From contig NZ_RKHJ01000001.1 of the NCBI RefSeq assembly GCF_003752465.1, positions 1,178,001 to 1,242,000 on the forward strand: a stretch of 64,000 nucleotides of DNA, in the 5' to 3' direction. Below are positions 17,279 through 25,166 of the stretch, piece by piece. Every line of letters starts with the position of its first letter. Position 1 is the first letter of the stretch. Source of the stretch: Agrococcus jenensis. Its GTDB lineage: Bacteria; Actinomycetota; Actinomycetes; Actinomycetales; Microbacteriaceae. The notes under the pieces were generated by a model. The model was not told the origin of the DNA. It saw only the letters and a program-made list of their open reading frames with translations, and made no database searches. Made by a program: the position numbers and the translations under genes.

Positions 17279-17285
17279 ACGCAAA
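17270..17285 (-). promoter_or_regulatory. Putative ArsR operator TGCG-N4-TACGCAAA
   Basis: The inverted repeat (TTTGCGTA on one strand, CGCA on the other side of four bases) covers the arsR start codon. The same bases with the same spacing occur upstream of the second MFS gene at 25141-25156. Extended arms TATCTGCGT/ACGCAAACA match at seven of nine positions. Confidence 0.65.
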
Positions 17286-17345
17286 CAGTGACACAGCAAG
17301 AGCGTCGCAGCAAGCAGCCCCATGATCAGGATCTTTGCATCATCG

Positions 17346-17376
17346 TATTGTCAACAATCTGCAACCGAGGTACATT
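17346..17376 (+). promoter_or_regulatory. CDF promoter with overlapping GntR-type palindrome; leaderless
   Basis: -35 TTGTCA (17348-17353), a 17-base spacer and -10 TACATT (17371-17376) put +1 exactly on the ATG at 17383. The -35 lies inside ATTGTCAACAAT, the same palindrome found at 26436, 27574, 45182 and 45237. Confidence 0.6.
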
Positions 17377-17382
17377 GCTGAC

Positions 17383-18411
17383 ATGAGCGGCGAGACCCAC
17401 GACCACCACGGCCACGACCACGACCACGAGCGCGGTCATGCCTTCGGCGAGGCGCACCCGCCGCGCCCGGCCGCAGAGGGCGGCGATCACGGGCACGGGC
17501 ACAGCCACGGCCTCGAAGGGCACTCGACCGGCACCGGCAAGCACCGCAAGAAGCTCGTCATCGTGCTCTGCATCACCTTCGCCATCTTCTTCGTGCAGGT
17601 GATCGGCGCGTTCATCGCCAACTCGCTCGCCCTGCTCGCCGACGCCGGCCACATGCTCACGGACGCGCTCGGCGTGACGATCGCGCTCATCGCCAGCCTG
17701 CTCGCGGCGCTGCCGGCGACGTCGAAGCGCACCTTCGGTCTCATGCGCGTCGAGGTGCTCGCCGCGCTCGCCAACGGCATCATCCTCGGCGTGATCTGCG
17801 TCGTGATCGTGGTGGAGGGCGTCCGCCGCTTCGGCACCGAGGTCGAGGTGGCAGCCTGGCCGATGCTCATCGCCGCCATCATCGGCGCGGTCGCGAACCT
17901 CGTCTCGCTGCTCATCCTGCAGTCGGGCCAGAAGGAGAGCCTCAACGTCCGCGGCGCCTACCTCGAGGTGCTCGGCGACCTGCTCGGCTCGGTCGCCGTG
18001 ATCATCGCGGCAATCATCATCTTGTTCACGGGTTGGTACATCGTCGACCAGCTCGCCTCGTTCGCGATCGCGCTGCTCATCGCGCCGCGCGCCTACAGCC
18101 TGCTCAAGGACGTGGTGCGCGTGCTGCTCGAGGCGACGCCCAAGGACGTCGACCTCGACCAGACGCGCGAGCACCTGCTCTCGGTGCCGGGCGTGACGGA
18201 CGTGCACGACCTGCACGCGTGGACGATCACGTCGGGCGTCAACGCCCTCTCGGCCCACGTCGTCATCGACGAGACCGCGGAGCAGCGCGACTACCACGAG
18301 ATCCTCGACGAGCTCCACGCGTGCCTCGGGGAGCACTTCGACTCCGACCACTCCACGCTGCAGCTCGAGCCGGCGAAGCACGTGCATCACGAGCACGCGC
18401 TGCATGCGTGA
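17383..18411 (+). CDS. czcD: Cation diffusion facilitator (CzcD-like metal exporter)
   Basis: Six membrane helices follow a His-rich cytoplasmic head (HDHHGHDHDH and GDHGHGHSHG) that would bind metal ions. Helix 2 has the transport-site H90-x3-D94 in DAGHMLTD. In helix 5 the usual HxxxD is ExxxD (E195, D199 in YLEVLGD), a variation that may affect specificity. The C-terminal cytoplasmic domain (DVHDLHAWTITSGVNALSAH) is the CDF ferredoxin-like dimer domain. It exports Zn, Co, Cd or a similar ion using the proton gradient. The start at MSGETHD is set by a leaderless promoter; the upstream frame lacks a ribosome binding site. Confidence 0.9.
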   Translation: MSGETHDHHGHDHDHERGHAFGEAHPPRPAAEGGDHGHGHSHGLEGHSTGTGKHRKKLVIVLCITFAIFFVQVIGAFIANSLALLADAGHMLTDALGVTIALIASLLAALPATSKRTFGLMRVEVLAALANGIILGVICVVIVVEGVRRFGTEVEVAAWPMLIAAIIGAVANLVSLLILQSGQKESLNVRGAYLEVLGDLLGSVAVIIAAIIILFTGWYIVDQLASFAIALLIAPRAYSLLKDVVRVLLEATPKDVDLDQTREHLLSVPGVTDVHDLHAWTITSGVNALSAHVVIDETAEQRDYHEILDELHACLGEHFDSDHSTLQLEPAKHVHHEHALHA

Positions 18412-18444
18412 CGCGCACCGCGCCGCACAGCAATATCATCGTCC

Positions 18445-18458
18445 GAATGTCTACAGTG
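18445..18458 (+). promoter_or_regulatory. Degenerate GATTGTNNACAATC site at the gntR promoter
   Basis: GAATGTCTACAGTG differs from the palindrome at three outer positions and contains a -10-like TACAGT. It would allow autoregulation of the gene at 18490. Confidence 0.4.
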
Positions 18459-18489
18459 GCATGACACCAGCGTGTCGGCAGGAGGCAGC

Positions 18490-19191
18490 GTGAACGGAGT
18501 CCAGACGCTCTCGGCGATCGAGAATCGCTCGACGGCGGTCATCATCGCGGACCAGCTGCGGGAGGGGATCGTCGCGGGCACGTTCGTCTCCGGCGACCAG
18601 ATCAACGAGGCGCAGCTCGCCGAACGGCTGCAGGTCTCACGCGGCCCCGTGCGCGAGGCGCTCCACCGGCTCGTCCAGGAAGGGCTGCTCGAGGGCCGCC
18701 CGAACCGCGGCGTGTTCGTCAAGGAGGTCACGCGACGCGACATCGCCGAGGTGGCGGAGGCGCGCGAGGTGATCGAGTGCGCGGCGGCCGAGGTGATCAC
18801 GAGCATGGAGGCCGAGCAGCGCGATCGCATCGCCGAGGCGTTGGTGGCGGCCACCGAGCCGATGGCGGCCGCGGTGGCATCCGGCGATCGGGACCGCTTG
18901 CGGCGGGCCGACCTCGCCTTCCACACGCAGCTCGTGCGCAGCGGCGAGAACACGCGGCTGCTCCGCGCCTACACGACGCTCGCGACCGAGGCGCTCATCT
19001 GCATGCTGCACTTCGGCGACAGCGAGCCCGACGACGACCTGATCGCGAGCCACGTCCACATCGCCGAGCTCATGCGCTCCGGCGACATGGAGGCGGTGCA
19101 CCTCGCGCTGCACGAGCACCTGTCGATCGACGAGCTCGATCTGCACTCGCACGACGAGGAGACGCTGCGGCACGGTCGCGTGGAGGGCTGA
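18490..19191 (+). CDS. GntR/FCD-family regulator, paralogue of the gene at 44408-45136
   Basis: A GntR winged helix (residues about 10-75, recognition helix VSRGPVREALHRLVQEGLL) is followed by an all-alpha FCD ligand domain with the usual His/Asp metal-site residues (DLAFHTQLV, IASHVHIAELM). The GTG start (VNGVQTLS) is chosen because AGGAGG lies about five bases upstream and the paralogue starts MNGVQTLS. The recognition helix is identical in both proteins, so both should bind the same DNA, most likely GATTGTNNACAATC. It follows the CDF gene by 78 bases. FCD regulators usually sense small carboxylates. Confidence 0.85.
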   Translation: MNGVQTLSAIENRSTAVIIADQLREGIVAGTFVSGDQINEAQLAERLQVSRGPVREALHRLVQEGLLEGRPNRGVFVKEVTRRDIAEVAEAREVIECAAAEVITSMEAEQRDRIAEALVAATEPMAAAVASGDRDRLRRADLAFHTQLVRSGENTRLLRAYTTLATEALICMLHFGDSEPDDDLIASHVHIAELMRSGDMEAVHLALHEHLSIDELDLHSHDEETLRHGRVEG

Positions 19192-19229
19192 CCCTCTCCA
19201 CGCGGATCGAGGAGGACGGCGGAGCCGCC

Positions 19230-19580
19230 CGCACTTGCTGGTCCAGTAGGACGGCGGAGCCGGCCCCACTTGCTGGTCGAGTAGGACGGCGAAGCCGGCC
19301 CGTATCGAGACCACGGGATCGCGCCGGCTCGGTTCGTCTCGATACGCGGCCGGCTGCGCCGGCTGCTACTCGACGAGCGGGTAGGGCTGGTCGAGTAGGA
19401 CGGCGGAGCGGCCCGCACACTTGCTGGTCGAGTAGGACGGCGAAGCCGGCCCGTATCGAGACCATGGGGTCGCGCGGTCGCGGTCCGTCTCGATACGCGG
19501 CCGGCTGCGCCAGCTGCTACTCGACGAGCGTGGTGCGGCTGCTGCTCGACGAGCGCGGTGAGGCTGCTCCTCGACGAGCG
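19230..19580. repeat. Array of intergenic repeat units in both orientations (no gene)
   Basis: Minus-oriented units (TTGCTGGTCGAGTAGGACGG to CCCGTATCGAGACCA) end near 19312 and 19474; plus-oriented units (GTCTCGATACGCGGCCGGC to CTACTCGACGAGCG) start near 19336 and 19487. Two large inverted pairs result, each able to form a long hairpin, plus half units up to 19580. The arrangement recalls BIME/REP clusters. The 400 bases between gntR and lrp hold nothing else I recognise. Confidence 0.8.
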
Positions 19581-19591
19581 GGGAGCGCCGG

Positions 19592-20074
19592 TCAGTCGAA
19601 GGGGGCCGCCAGCGCGTTGCGCTGGTAGGCGAAGATGACGCTCGTGCGCGTCGAGGCGACGCTGTGCTGCGCCGAGAGGTGCTGCACGACGACGGCGCGC
19701 AGCTCCGACGAGTCCTCGACCGCGACGTGCACGAGGTAGTCGTCGACGCCGCCGACGAAGAAGAGCTGGATGACCTGCGGCAGCGCGCCCACCTCCGCCG
19801 CGAACCGCTCGATGCTCTCCTGCCGCGAGCCTGGCCGGAGGGTGACGCCGATCATCGCCTGCAGGCCGCGCCCGAGCGCCGCCTGGTCGATGCTCGCGTG
19901 GTAGCCGCGCACGATGCCGCGGCCCTCGAGCGCGCGCAGCCGCGCGTGGGCGGTGGACGGCGCCACGCCCGCCCGCGCCGCGAGCTGCGCGTTCGTCGCG
20001 CGCGCATCTCGCGCGAGCTCGCCGATGAGCGTGCTGTCGATCGGGTCGAGCATGCGCTCCCGAAGATCCTGCAT
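19592..20074 (-). CDS. Lrp/AsnC-family regulator, probable regulator of ald
   Basis: The 160-residue protein has the Lrp helix-turn-helix (LDPIDSTLIGELARDARATN, then APSTAHARLRALEGRGIV) and the RAM ligand domain (GVTLRPGSRQESIERFA, VGGVDDYLVHVAVEDSSEL). GGGAGG seven bases before the ATG supports the start. It is divergent from alanine dehydrogenase with 155 bases between, the classic AldR-ald layout, where the regulator senses alanine or other amino acids and activates ald. I could not make out a clear Lrp box by eye. Confidence 0.85.
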   Translation of the reverse strand: MQDLRERMLDPIDSTLIGELARDARATNAQLAARAGVAPSTAHARLRALEGRGIVRGYHASIDQAALGRGLQAMIGVTLRPGSRQESIERFAAEVGALPQVIQLFFVGGVDDYLVHVAVEDSSELRAVVVQHLSAQHSVASTRTSVIFAYQRNALAAPFD

Positions 20075-20229
20075 CCGCGTGCCTCCCGCATCCGGCGCGA
20101 TGTGCGACTGACGTCAGCATAGGCGCGATCTGCCGAAGGATCTGCGAAGAAGAGCCGCCTGACCCGAACAGGCCCCCAAGATGATGGCACTTCCCAGAAC
20201 GATCGCACCACCGCAGCAGAGGAGCCCCC

Positions 20230-21327
20230 ATGCGCATCGGCATCCCCACCGAGATCAAGAACAACGAGCACCGCGTCGGCATCACGCCCGCGGGCGTCGA
20301 CGCCCTGACCGACCGCGGCCACACCGTGCTCGTGCAGGCCGGCGCCGGCGAGGGCTCGCGCATCACCGACGACGCCTACCGGGCCGCAGGTGCGACCGTC
20401 GTCGACGACGCGGCGACCGTGTGGGGCGACACCGAGCTGCTCGTCAAGGTCAAGGAGCCGATCGCCTCGGAGTACGGCTACCTGCGTGCCGACCAGACCC
20501 TCATGACCTACCTGCACCTCGCGGCCGACCGACCGCTGACGGATGCGCTGGTCGCGGCAGGCACGCCGGCGATCGCCTACGAGACGGTCCAGCTCGCCGA
20601 CCGCTCGCTGCCGCTGCTCTCGCCGATGAGCGAGGTCGCCGGCCGCCTGTCGATCGCGGTCGGCGCACACTCGCTGCTGCGCGCGAGCGGCGGCCGCGGG
20701 ACGCTCATGGGCGGTGTCGCCGGCGCTCCTCCCGCGGAGGTCGTCGTCATCGGCGGCGGTGTCGCGGGCGAGCACGCGGCTGCGAACGCCATCGGCCTGG
20801 GCGCATCCGTCACCGTCATCGACCGCTCGCTGCCGCGCCTCAAGGAGCTGCAGATGCGCTACGGCACCACGATCCGCACGCTCGCCTCGACGCGCCTCGC
20901 GATCGCCGAGGCTGTCGCGAACGCCGACCTCGTGATCGGCTCGGTGCTCATCCCGGGCGCCGCGGCGCCGAAGCTCGTGACCGACGAGATGGTCTCGACC
21001 ATGCGCCCCGGCGCCGTGCTCGTCGACATCGCCATCGACCAGGGCGGCTGCTTCGAGGGCTCGCGCCCGACGACGCACGATGCGCCGACCTTCGCCGTGC
21101 ACGACGCCGTCTTCTACTGCGTCGCGAACATGCCCGGCGCGGTGCCCGAGACCTCGACGCGCGCGCTCACGAACGCGACGCTGCCCTACGTGCTCGAGGT
21201 CGCCGACCGCGGCTGGGAGGCGGCGACGGAGGCCGACCCCGCGCTGCGCCTCGGGCTCAACACGCGCTCCGGCTCGGTCACGCACGCCGGTGTCGCGCGG
21301 GCGTTCGGCCTCGACCTCGCGGCCTGA
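20230..21327 (+). CDS. ald: Alanine dehydrogenase
   Basis: This NAD-dependent enzyme interconverts L-alanine and pyruvate plus ammonia. The 365 residues open with MRIGIPTEIKNNEHRVGITP, the substrate-binding signature with the conserved Arg and Glu, followed by KVKEP and LHLAAD (Lys and His). The Rossmann fold has VVIGGGVAGEHAA. LSIAVGAHSL in the middle and DIAIDQGGCFE later are typical of Ald rather than the transhydrogenase alpha subunit. GGAG precedes the ATG. It is monocistronic, with a strong terminator after it, and divergent from an Lrp-type regulator. Confidence 0.93.
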   Translation: MRIGIPTEIKNNEHRVGITPAGVDALTDRGHTVLVQAGAGEGSRITDDAYRAAGATVVDDAATVWGDTELLVKVKEPIASEYGYLRADQTLMTYLHLAADRPLTDALVAAGTPAIAYETVQLADRSLPLLSPMSEVAGRLSIAVGAHSLLRASGGRGTLMGGVAGAPPAEVVVIGGGVAGEHAAANAIGLGASVTVIDRSLPRLKELQMRYGTTIRTLASTRLAIAEAVANADLVIGSVLIPGAAAPKLVTDEMVSTMRPGAVLVDIAIDQGGCFEGSRPTTHDAPTFAVHDAVFYCVANMPGAVPETSTRALTNATLPYVLEVADRGWEAATEADPALRLGLNTRSGSVTHAGVARAFGLDLAA

Positions 21328-21340
21328 TCCGCTCCTTCGG

Positions 21341-21381
21341 ATGCGCGGAAGGGCAGGCTCCACGCCTGCCCTTCCGCGCAT
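21341..21381 (+). terminator. Strong terminator after ald
   Basis: ATGCGCGGAAGGGCAGGC and its perfect complement are separated by TCCAC, giving an 18-bp stem. Confidence 0.85.
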
Positions 21382-21394
21382 CGTAGTATTGCCC

Positions 21395-21400
21395 TACAAT
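21395..21400 (+). promoter_or_regulatory. Possible -10 (TACAAT) of the aminotransferase operon
   Basis: TACAAT lies 51 bases before the GTG start, with TTCCGC 17 bases upstream as a poor -35. Flanking ATTG...CAAT makes a short palindrome that could be an operator. Confidence 0.35.
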
Positions 21401-21451
21401 CAGAGGATCCGCGCACCGCAGCGTGCTGACCATCGTCGAAGGAGCTCTGCC

Positions 21452-22741
21452 GTGACCACACCAGCCAACACGGGGTCCGCCCTCTGGAGCGCGCAGGCGC
21501 ACATGCCGTCCGTGCTCGGGCGCCAGCTCGTCATCGCGCGCGGCGAGGGCAACTACGTCTTCACCACCGACGGCCAGCGCCTCTTCGACGGCACCGCGGG
21601 CCTCTGGCACGCCAACATCGGCCACGGCCGCGAGGAGATGGCGGAGGCCGCGGCGCAGCAGATGCGCACGCTCGAGACGTACCACGTCTTCGGCCGCTAC
21701 CTCAACGACCGCGCGGTCGAGCTCGCCGAGAAGGTCGCGTCCCTCTCGCCGATCGCCGACGCCAAGATCATCCTCAACAGCGGCGGCTCCGACTCGATCG
21801 ACGTTGCGCTCAAGCTCGCGCGCCGCTACTGGCAGCTGCAGGGTCGCCCCGAGAAGACGATGATCCTCAGCCGCGACCTCGCCTACCACGGGCTGCACGC
21901 CTACGGCACGAGCGTCGCGGGCCTCGACTTCAACCGCGAGGGCTACGGCACCGACTCGCTCGTGCCCGACACGGCGCGCTTCGACACCCACGACATCGAG
22001 CAGGTGCGCAGGACGGTCGCCGAGATCGGCCCGCACCGCATCGCTGCGATCATCGCCGAGCCGGTCCAGGGCACCGGTGGCGTCATCCCGCCGGCGCCGG
22101 GCTACCTCGAGGGCCTGCAGCAGATCGCCGACGAGCACGACATCCTGCTCATCCTCGACGAGGTCATCACCGGCTTCGGCCGCACGGGCCACTGGTTCGC
22201 GGCCCAGCGCTACGGCATCCGCCCGCACATCATCGCGATGGCCAAGGGCATCTCCTCCGGCTACTCCGCAGTCGGCGGCATCATCGTCGCGCCCGAGGTG
22301 TGGGCGCCCTTCTACCGCACGGGCGCGCCGATCTACCGGCACGGCACGACCTACTCCGGGCACGCGACGTCGGCGGCGCTCGCGCTCAAGAACATCGAGA
22401 TCATCGAGCGGGAGGGCCTGCTCGACCGCGTGCTGCACCTCGAGGGCGTGCTGCACGCCGAGCTCGACGCGCTCGCGGGCGACGACCGCATCGAGGAGAC
22501 GCGCGTCGCGGGCCTCCTCGGCGGCATCCAGCTGCGTCCGGAGCTCTCGGCCGAGCGCGTGACGGATGCGATGGTCGACGAGGGCTGGATCGCGCGGCCC
22601 CTGCGCGGCAACGTCGTGCAGATCAGCCCGCCGTTCACGACGACCGACGACGAGCTGCGCGGCATCGTCGCCGCGACGGTCTCGGCGCTCGACGTCGTCG
22701 CCGCCGATGCGAAGGCCGACAGCCTGGCGGTGGCCCGATGA
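21452..22741 (+). CDS. Class III aminotransferase (omega-amino acid or GABA/beta-alanine type)
   Basis: The 429-residue fold-type I PLP enzyme shows DGTAGLWHANIGHGREEM near the N-terminus, the PLP-phosphate region NSGGSDSIDVALKLAR, the ring-stacking Asp in LLILDEVITGFGRTG and the Schiff-base Lys in IIAMAKGISSGYSAVGG. The sequence fits the omega-aminotransferase group acting on beta-alanine, GABA or other terminal amines with pyruvate. The GTG start follows AAGGAG. Its stop overlaps the start of the semialdehyde dehydrogenase gene (ATGA), so amine to semialdehyde to acid is a likely two-step route; alanine from the reaction could be recycled by the nearby ald. Confidence 0.85.
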   Translation: MTTPANTGSALWSAQAHMPSVLGRQLVIARGEGNYVFTTDGQRLFDGTAGLWHANIGHGREEMAEAAAQQMRTLETYHVFGRYLNDRAVELAEKVASLSPIADAKIILNSGGSDSIDVALKLARRYWQLQGRPEKTMILSRDLAYHGLHAYGTSVAGLDFNREGYGTDSLVPDTARFDTHDIEQVRRTVAEIGPHRIAAIIAEPVQGTGGVIPPAPGYLEGLQQIADEHDILLILDEVITGFGRTGHWFAAQRYGIRPHIIAMAKGISSGYSAVGGIIVAPEVWAPFYRTGAPIYRHGTTYSGHATSAALALKNIEIIEREGLLDRVLHLEGVLHAELDALAGDDRIEETRVAGLLGGIQLRPELSAERVTDAMVDEGWIARPLRGNVVQISPPFTTTDDELRGIVAATVSALDVVAADAKADSLAVAR

Positions 22742-24258
22742 GCGCCCGCGACGACCAGCAGCTCATCGAGCGCTCCGCCGCCGTCGCGCGCGACGTCGCG
22801 CAGCAGGAGCGCGAGCGCTCCGACGCCGCGATCGCGAGCGTGGTGCTCGACCGCCTCGAGCTCGGCACCACCGACACGTTCGAGGTGCACGACCCCGCCA
22901 CCGGTCGGGTGATCGCGACGCCCGCGGACCACTCGATCGACGACGCGCTCGTCGCGCTCGCCCGCGCGGATGCGGCTGGCAGGGCGTGGGCGCGCACGAC
23001 CGCCCGCCAGCGCTCCGACGTGCTCCACCGCGCCTACGGCCTCATCATCGAGCAGAAGGACCGCCTCGCCCGCGTCATCACGCGCGAGATGGGCAAGCCG
23101 CTCGCCGAGGCCTACGGCGAGGTGCAGTACGCCGCCGACTACGTGCGCTGGTACGCCGAGGAGGCGCTCCGGCCCGCGGGCAACTACCGCGAGAACCCCG
23201 CGGGCGGCTCGACGATCCTCACGACTCGCGCGCCGATCGGCACGACGCTGCTCATCACGCCGTGGAACTTCCCCATGGCGATGGCCACGCGCAAGATCGC
23301 CCCGGCGATCGCCGTCGGTTGCGGCGCCGTCGTGAAGCCGGCAGCGCTCACGCCGCTGACCACGCTCGTGGTCGCCGAGATCTTCGTCGAGGCGGGCGTG
23401 CCCGCCGAGCTCGTGCAGGTCGTGACCACGACGGATGCGTCGGGCTTCAGCAAGGCGCTCATGGCCGACGCCCGCGTGCGCAAGGTGTCGTTCACCGGCT
23501 CGACCGGCGTCGGCAGCGTGCTGCTCGGCCAGGCGGCGAAGCACGTCATCAAGAGCTCGATGGAGCTGGGCGGCAACGCCCCGCTGCTCGTCTTCGACGA
23601 CGCCGACCTCGAGCGTGCCGTGGAGGGTGCGGTCGTGGCCAAGCTCCGCAACGGCGGGCAGTCCTGCGTCGCCGCCAACCGCATCCTCGTGCAGAGCGGC
23701 ATCGCCGACGCCTTCGTCGAGGGCTTCACCGAGCGGATGCGCCAGGCGGTGCTCGGCAACGGCCTCGCGGAGGGCGTCACGCTCGGCCCCGTCATCGACG
23801 ACCGAGCGGTGTCGAGCTTCTCGCGGCTCGTCGACGACGCCGTCGCGAAGGGTGCCGACCTGCGTACCGGCGGCGCGGCACCGGAGGGCGACGGCCACTT
23901 CTTCGAGGCCACCGTGCTCGACCGGGTGCCGGACGACGCGGAGATCGCGAACACCGAGATCTTCGGACCGGTGGCCGCGATCGCGCGCTTCGAGAGCGAG
24001 CACGAGGCCATCGAGCGCGCCAACAGCACGCCGTTCGGCCTCGCGAGCTACGTCTTCTCGCAGGACATCGACCGTGCCCTGAACATCGCCGACCAGCTCG
24101 ACGCGGGCATGGTGGGCATCAACCAGGGCATCGTCTCGAACGTCGCCGCGCCGTTCGGCGGCGTGAAGGCGTCGGGCCTGGGGCGAGAGGGCAGCGGTGA
24201 GGGCCTCGAGGAGTACCAGGAGATCCGGTTCTACAACCTTGGCCGCCGCGGCGCCTAG
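22738..24258 (+). CDS. gabD: Succinate-semialdehyde-type NAD(P)-dependent aldehyde dehydrogenase
   Basis: This 506-residue ALDH has the cofactor segment ITPWNFPMAMATRKIAPA, the catalytic Glu in MELGGNAP and the catalytic Cys in NGGQSCVAANR. The ending FGGVKASGLGREGSGEGLEEY is the usual C-terminus of GabD/SSADH enzymes. It oxidises a semialdehyde made by the overlapping aminotransferase. An N-terminal extension of about 35 residues precedes the fold. A GC-rich hairpin follows the stop. Succinate semialdehyde is the best guess; malonate or glutarate semialdehyde cannot be excluded. Confidence 0.85.
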   Translation: MSARDDQQLIERSAAVARDVAQQERERSDAAIASVVLDRLELGTTDTFEVHDPATGRVIATPADHSIDDALVALARADAAGRAWARTTARQRSDVLHRAYGLIIEQKDRLARVITREMGKPLAEAYGEVQYAADYVRWYAEEALRPAGNYRENPAGGSTILTTRAPIGTTLLITPWNFPMAMATRKIAPAIAVGCGAVVKPAALTPLTTLVVAEIFVEAGVPAELVQVVTTTDASGFSKALMADARVRKVSFTGSTGVGSVLLGQAAKHVIKSSMELGGNAPLLVFDDADLERAVEGAVVAKLRNGGQSCVAANRILVQSGIADAFVEGFTERMRQAVLGNGLAEGVTLGPVIDDRAVSSFSRLVDDAVAKGADLRTGGAAPEGDGHFFEATVLDRVPDDAEIANTEIFGPVAAIARFESEHEAIERANSTPFGLASYVFSQDIDRALNIADQLDAGMVGINQGIVSNVAAPFGGVKASGLGREGSGEGLEEYQEIRFYNLGRRGA

Positions 24259-24270
24259 CGCGGCTCGCGC

Positions 24271-24300
24271 GCTGATCCCGGGGGCGACCCCGGGGTCAGC
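24271..24300. terminator. Terminator between gabD and the convergent gntR
   Basis: GCTGATCCCGGGG and CCCCGGGGTCAGC form a stem of about 13 bp with one mismatch around a short loop. Confidence 0.65.
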
Positions 24301-25045
24301 CCGTCGCGCCGGCGCCGCCGGCTGCCAGGATCTGTCGGATGCGCTGGTGGTTCTCGTGCAGGTGCCCGGCGAGCGCAGCACGTGCGCCCTCGACGTCGCC
24401 GGAGAGCGCGGTGTCGAGGAGGCGCCGGTGGTGCGCGAGCACCGCCTCGTCGACGTGCCCGGGCTCGTCGTCGGTGTGCGACAGGATCAGCAGGTAGTAG
24501 CCGAGCTCGGTCGTGAGCGACGAGAAGAAGGCGCTGAGCCGAGCGCTGCCGAGGCCGTCGACGATCGCCGCGTGGAAGGCCATGTCGGCGGCGACGATCT
24601 CGCGCGCCTGCCCGGTGCCGGCAGCCGCGACCAGCGCCTCGAACGCGCCCTCGAGCGCTGCGACGCGCGCGGGCGTGCGCTCAGCGCCCACGGCGAGCGT
24701 CTCGAGGTGCAGCCGGGTGCGGAACAGGTCGTCGAGCTCATCGATCGACGGCGTCACGACCACGGCGCCGCGATGCATCTCGTAGCGCACGAGCCGGCCC
24801 TGCTCGAGCAGCCGGATGCCCTCGCGCACCGAGTTGCGCGAGATGCCGAGGCTCTCGGCGAGGGCGCTCTCGCGGAGGCGCTCACCCGGCCCCAGCGTGC
24901 CGTCGAGGATGAGCGCGGTGAGGTGGTCGGCGGCCTGCTCGGCGGCGCTCGTGCGCTGCAGCGCGAGCGGCGCGACCGCTCGCTCGGGCGCGGCAGCGAC
25001 CTGCCGCGCCGCGGCTGCGCCGCTCGTCGTCCGTGCCTCGTCCAT
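24296..25045 (-). CDS. GntR/FCD-family regulator
   Basis: The winged helix (SLGISRNSVREGIRLLEQGRL in part) differs in its recognition helix from the other GntR proteins here, so a different operator is expected. The FCD domain is complete with DMAFHAAIVDGL and AHHRRLLDTAL supplying His ligands. The start MDEARTTSG is chosen over an upstream Arg-rich frame; no strong ribosome binding site is visible, so it is uncertain. It converges on the aminotransferase-dehydrogenase pair, which it may regulate, and diverges from the MFS gene at 25167. Confidence 0.8.
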   Translation of the reverse strand: MDEARTTSGAAAARQVAAAPERAVAPLALQRTSAAEQAADHLTALILDGTLGPGERLRESALAESLGISRNSVREGIRLLEQGRLVRYEMHRGAVVVTPSIDELDDLFRTRLHLETLAVGAERTPARVAALEGAFEALVAAAGTGQAREIVAADMAFHAAIVDGLGSARLSAFFSSLTTELGYYLLILSHTDDEPGHVDEAVLAHHRRLLDTALSGDVEGARAALAGHLHENHQRIRQILAAGGAGATG

Positions 25046-25131
25046 CCGCTGCAGTCTGCCAGCCGGCCCCGCTCGCGGCGACCAGCACCGCACCGTCGCG
25101 CACTGCGGCCGCGGCACTTCCGCATCCGCTC

Positions 25132-25160
25132 TTGCGTTATTGCGCATCTACGCAAAGAAT
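25132..25160 (+). promoter_or_regulatory. Promoter and putative ArsR operator upstream of the second MFS gene
   Basis: TTGCGT (25132-25137), 17 bases and AAGAAT (25155-25160) place +1 on the ATG at 25167. Between them lies TGCG-N4-TACGCAAA (25141-25156), matching the site over the arsR start at 17270 in bases and spacing. Confidence 0.6.
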
Positions 25161-25166
25161 GAAGCC

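Noticed and set aside
19230..19580. Possible insertion sequence or integrated element
   Set aside because: Only short repeat units are present; there is no transposase frame and no target duplication that I can see.
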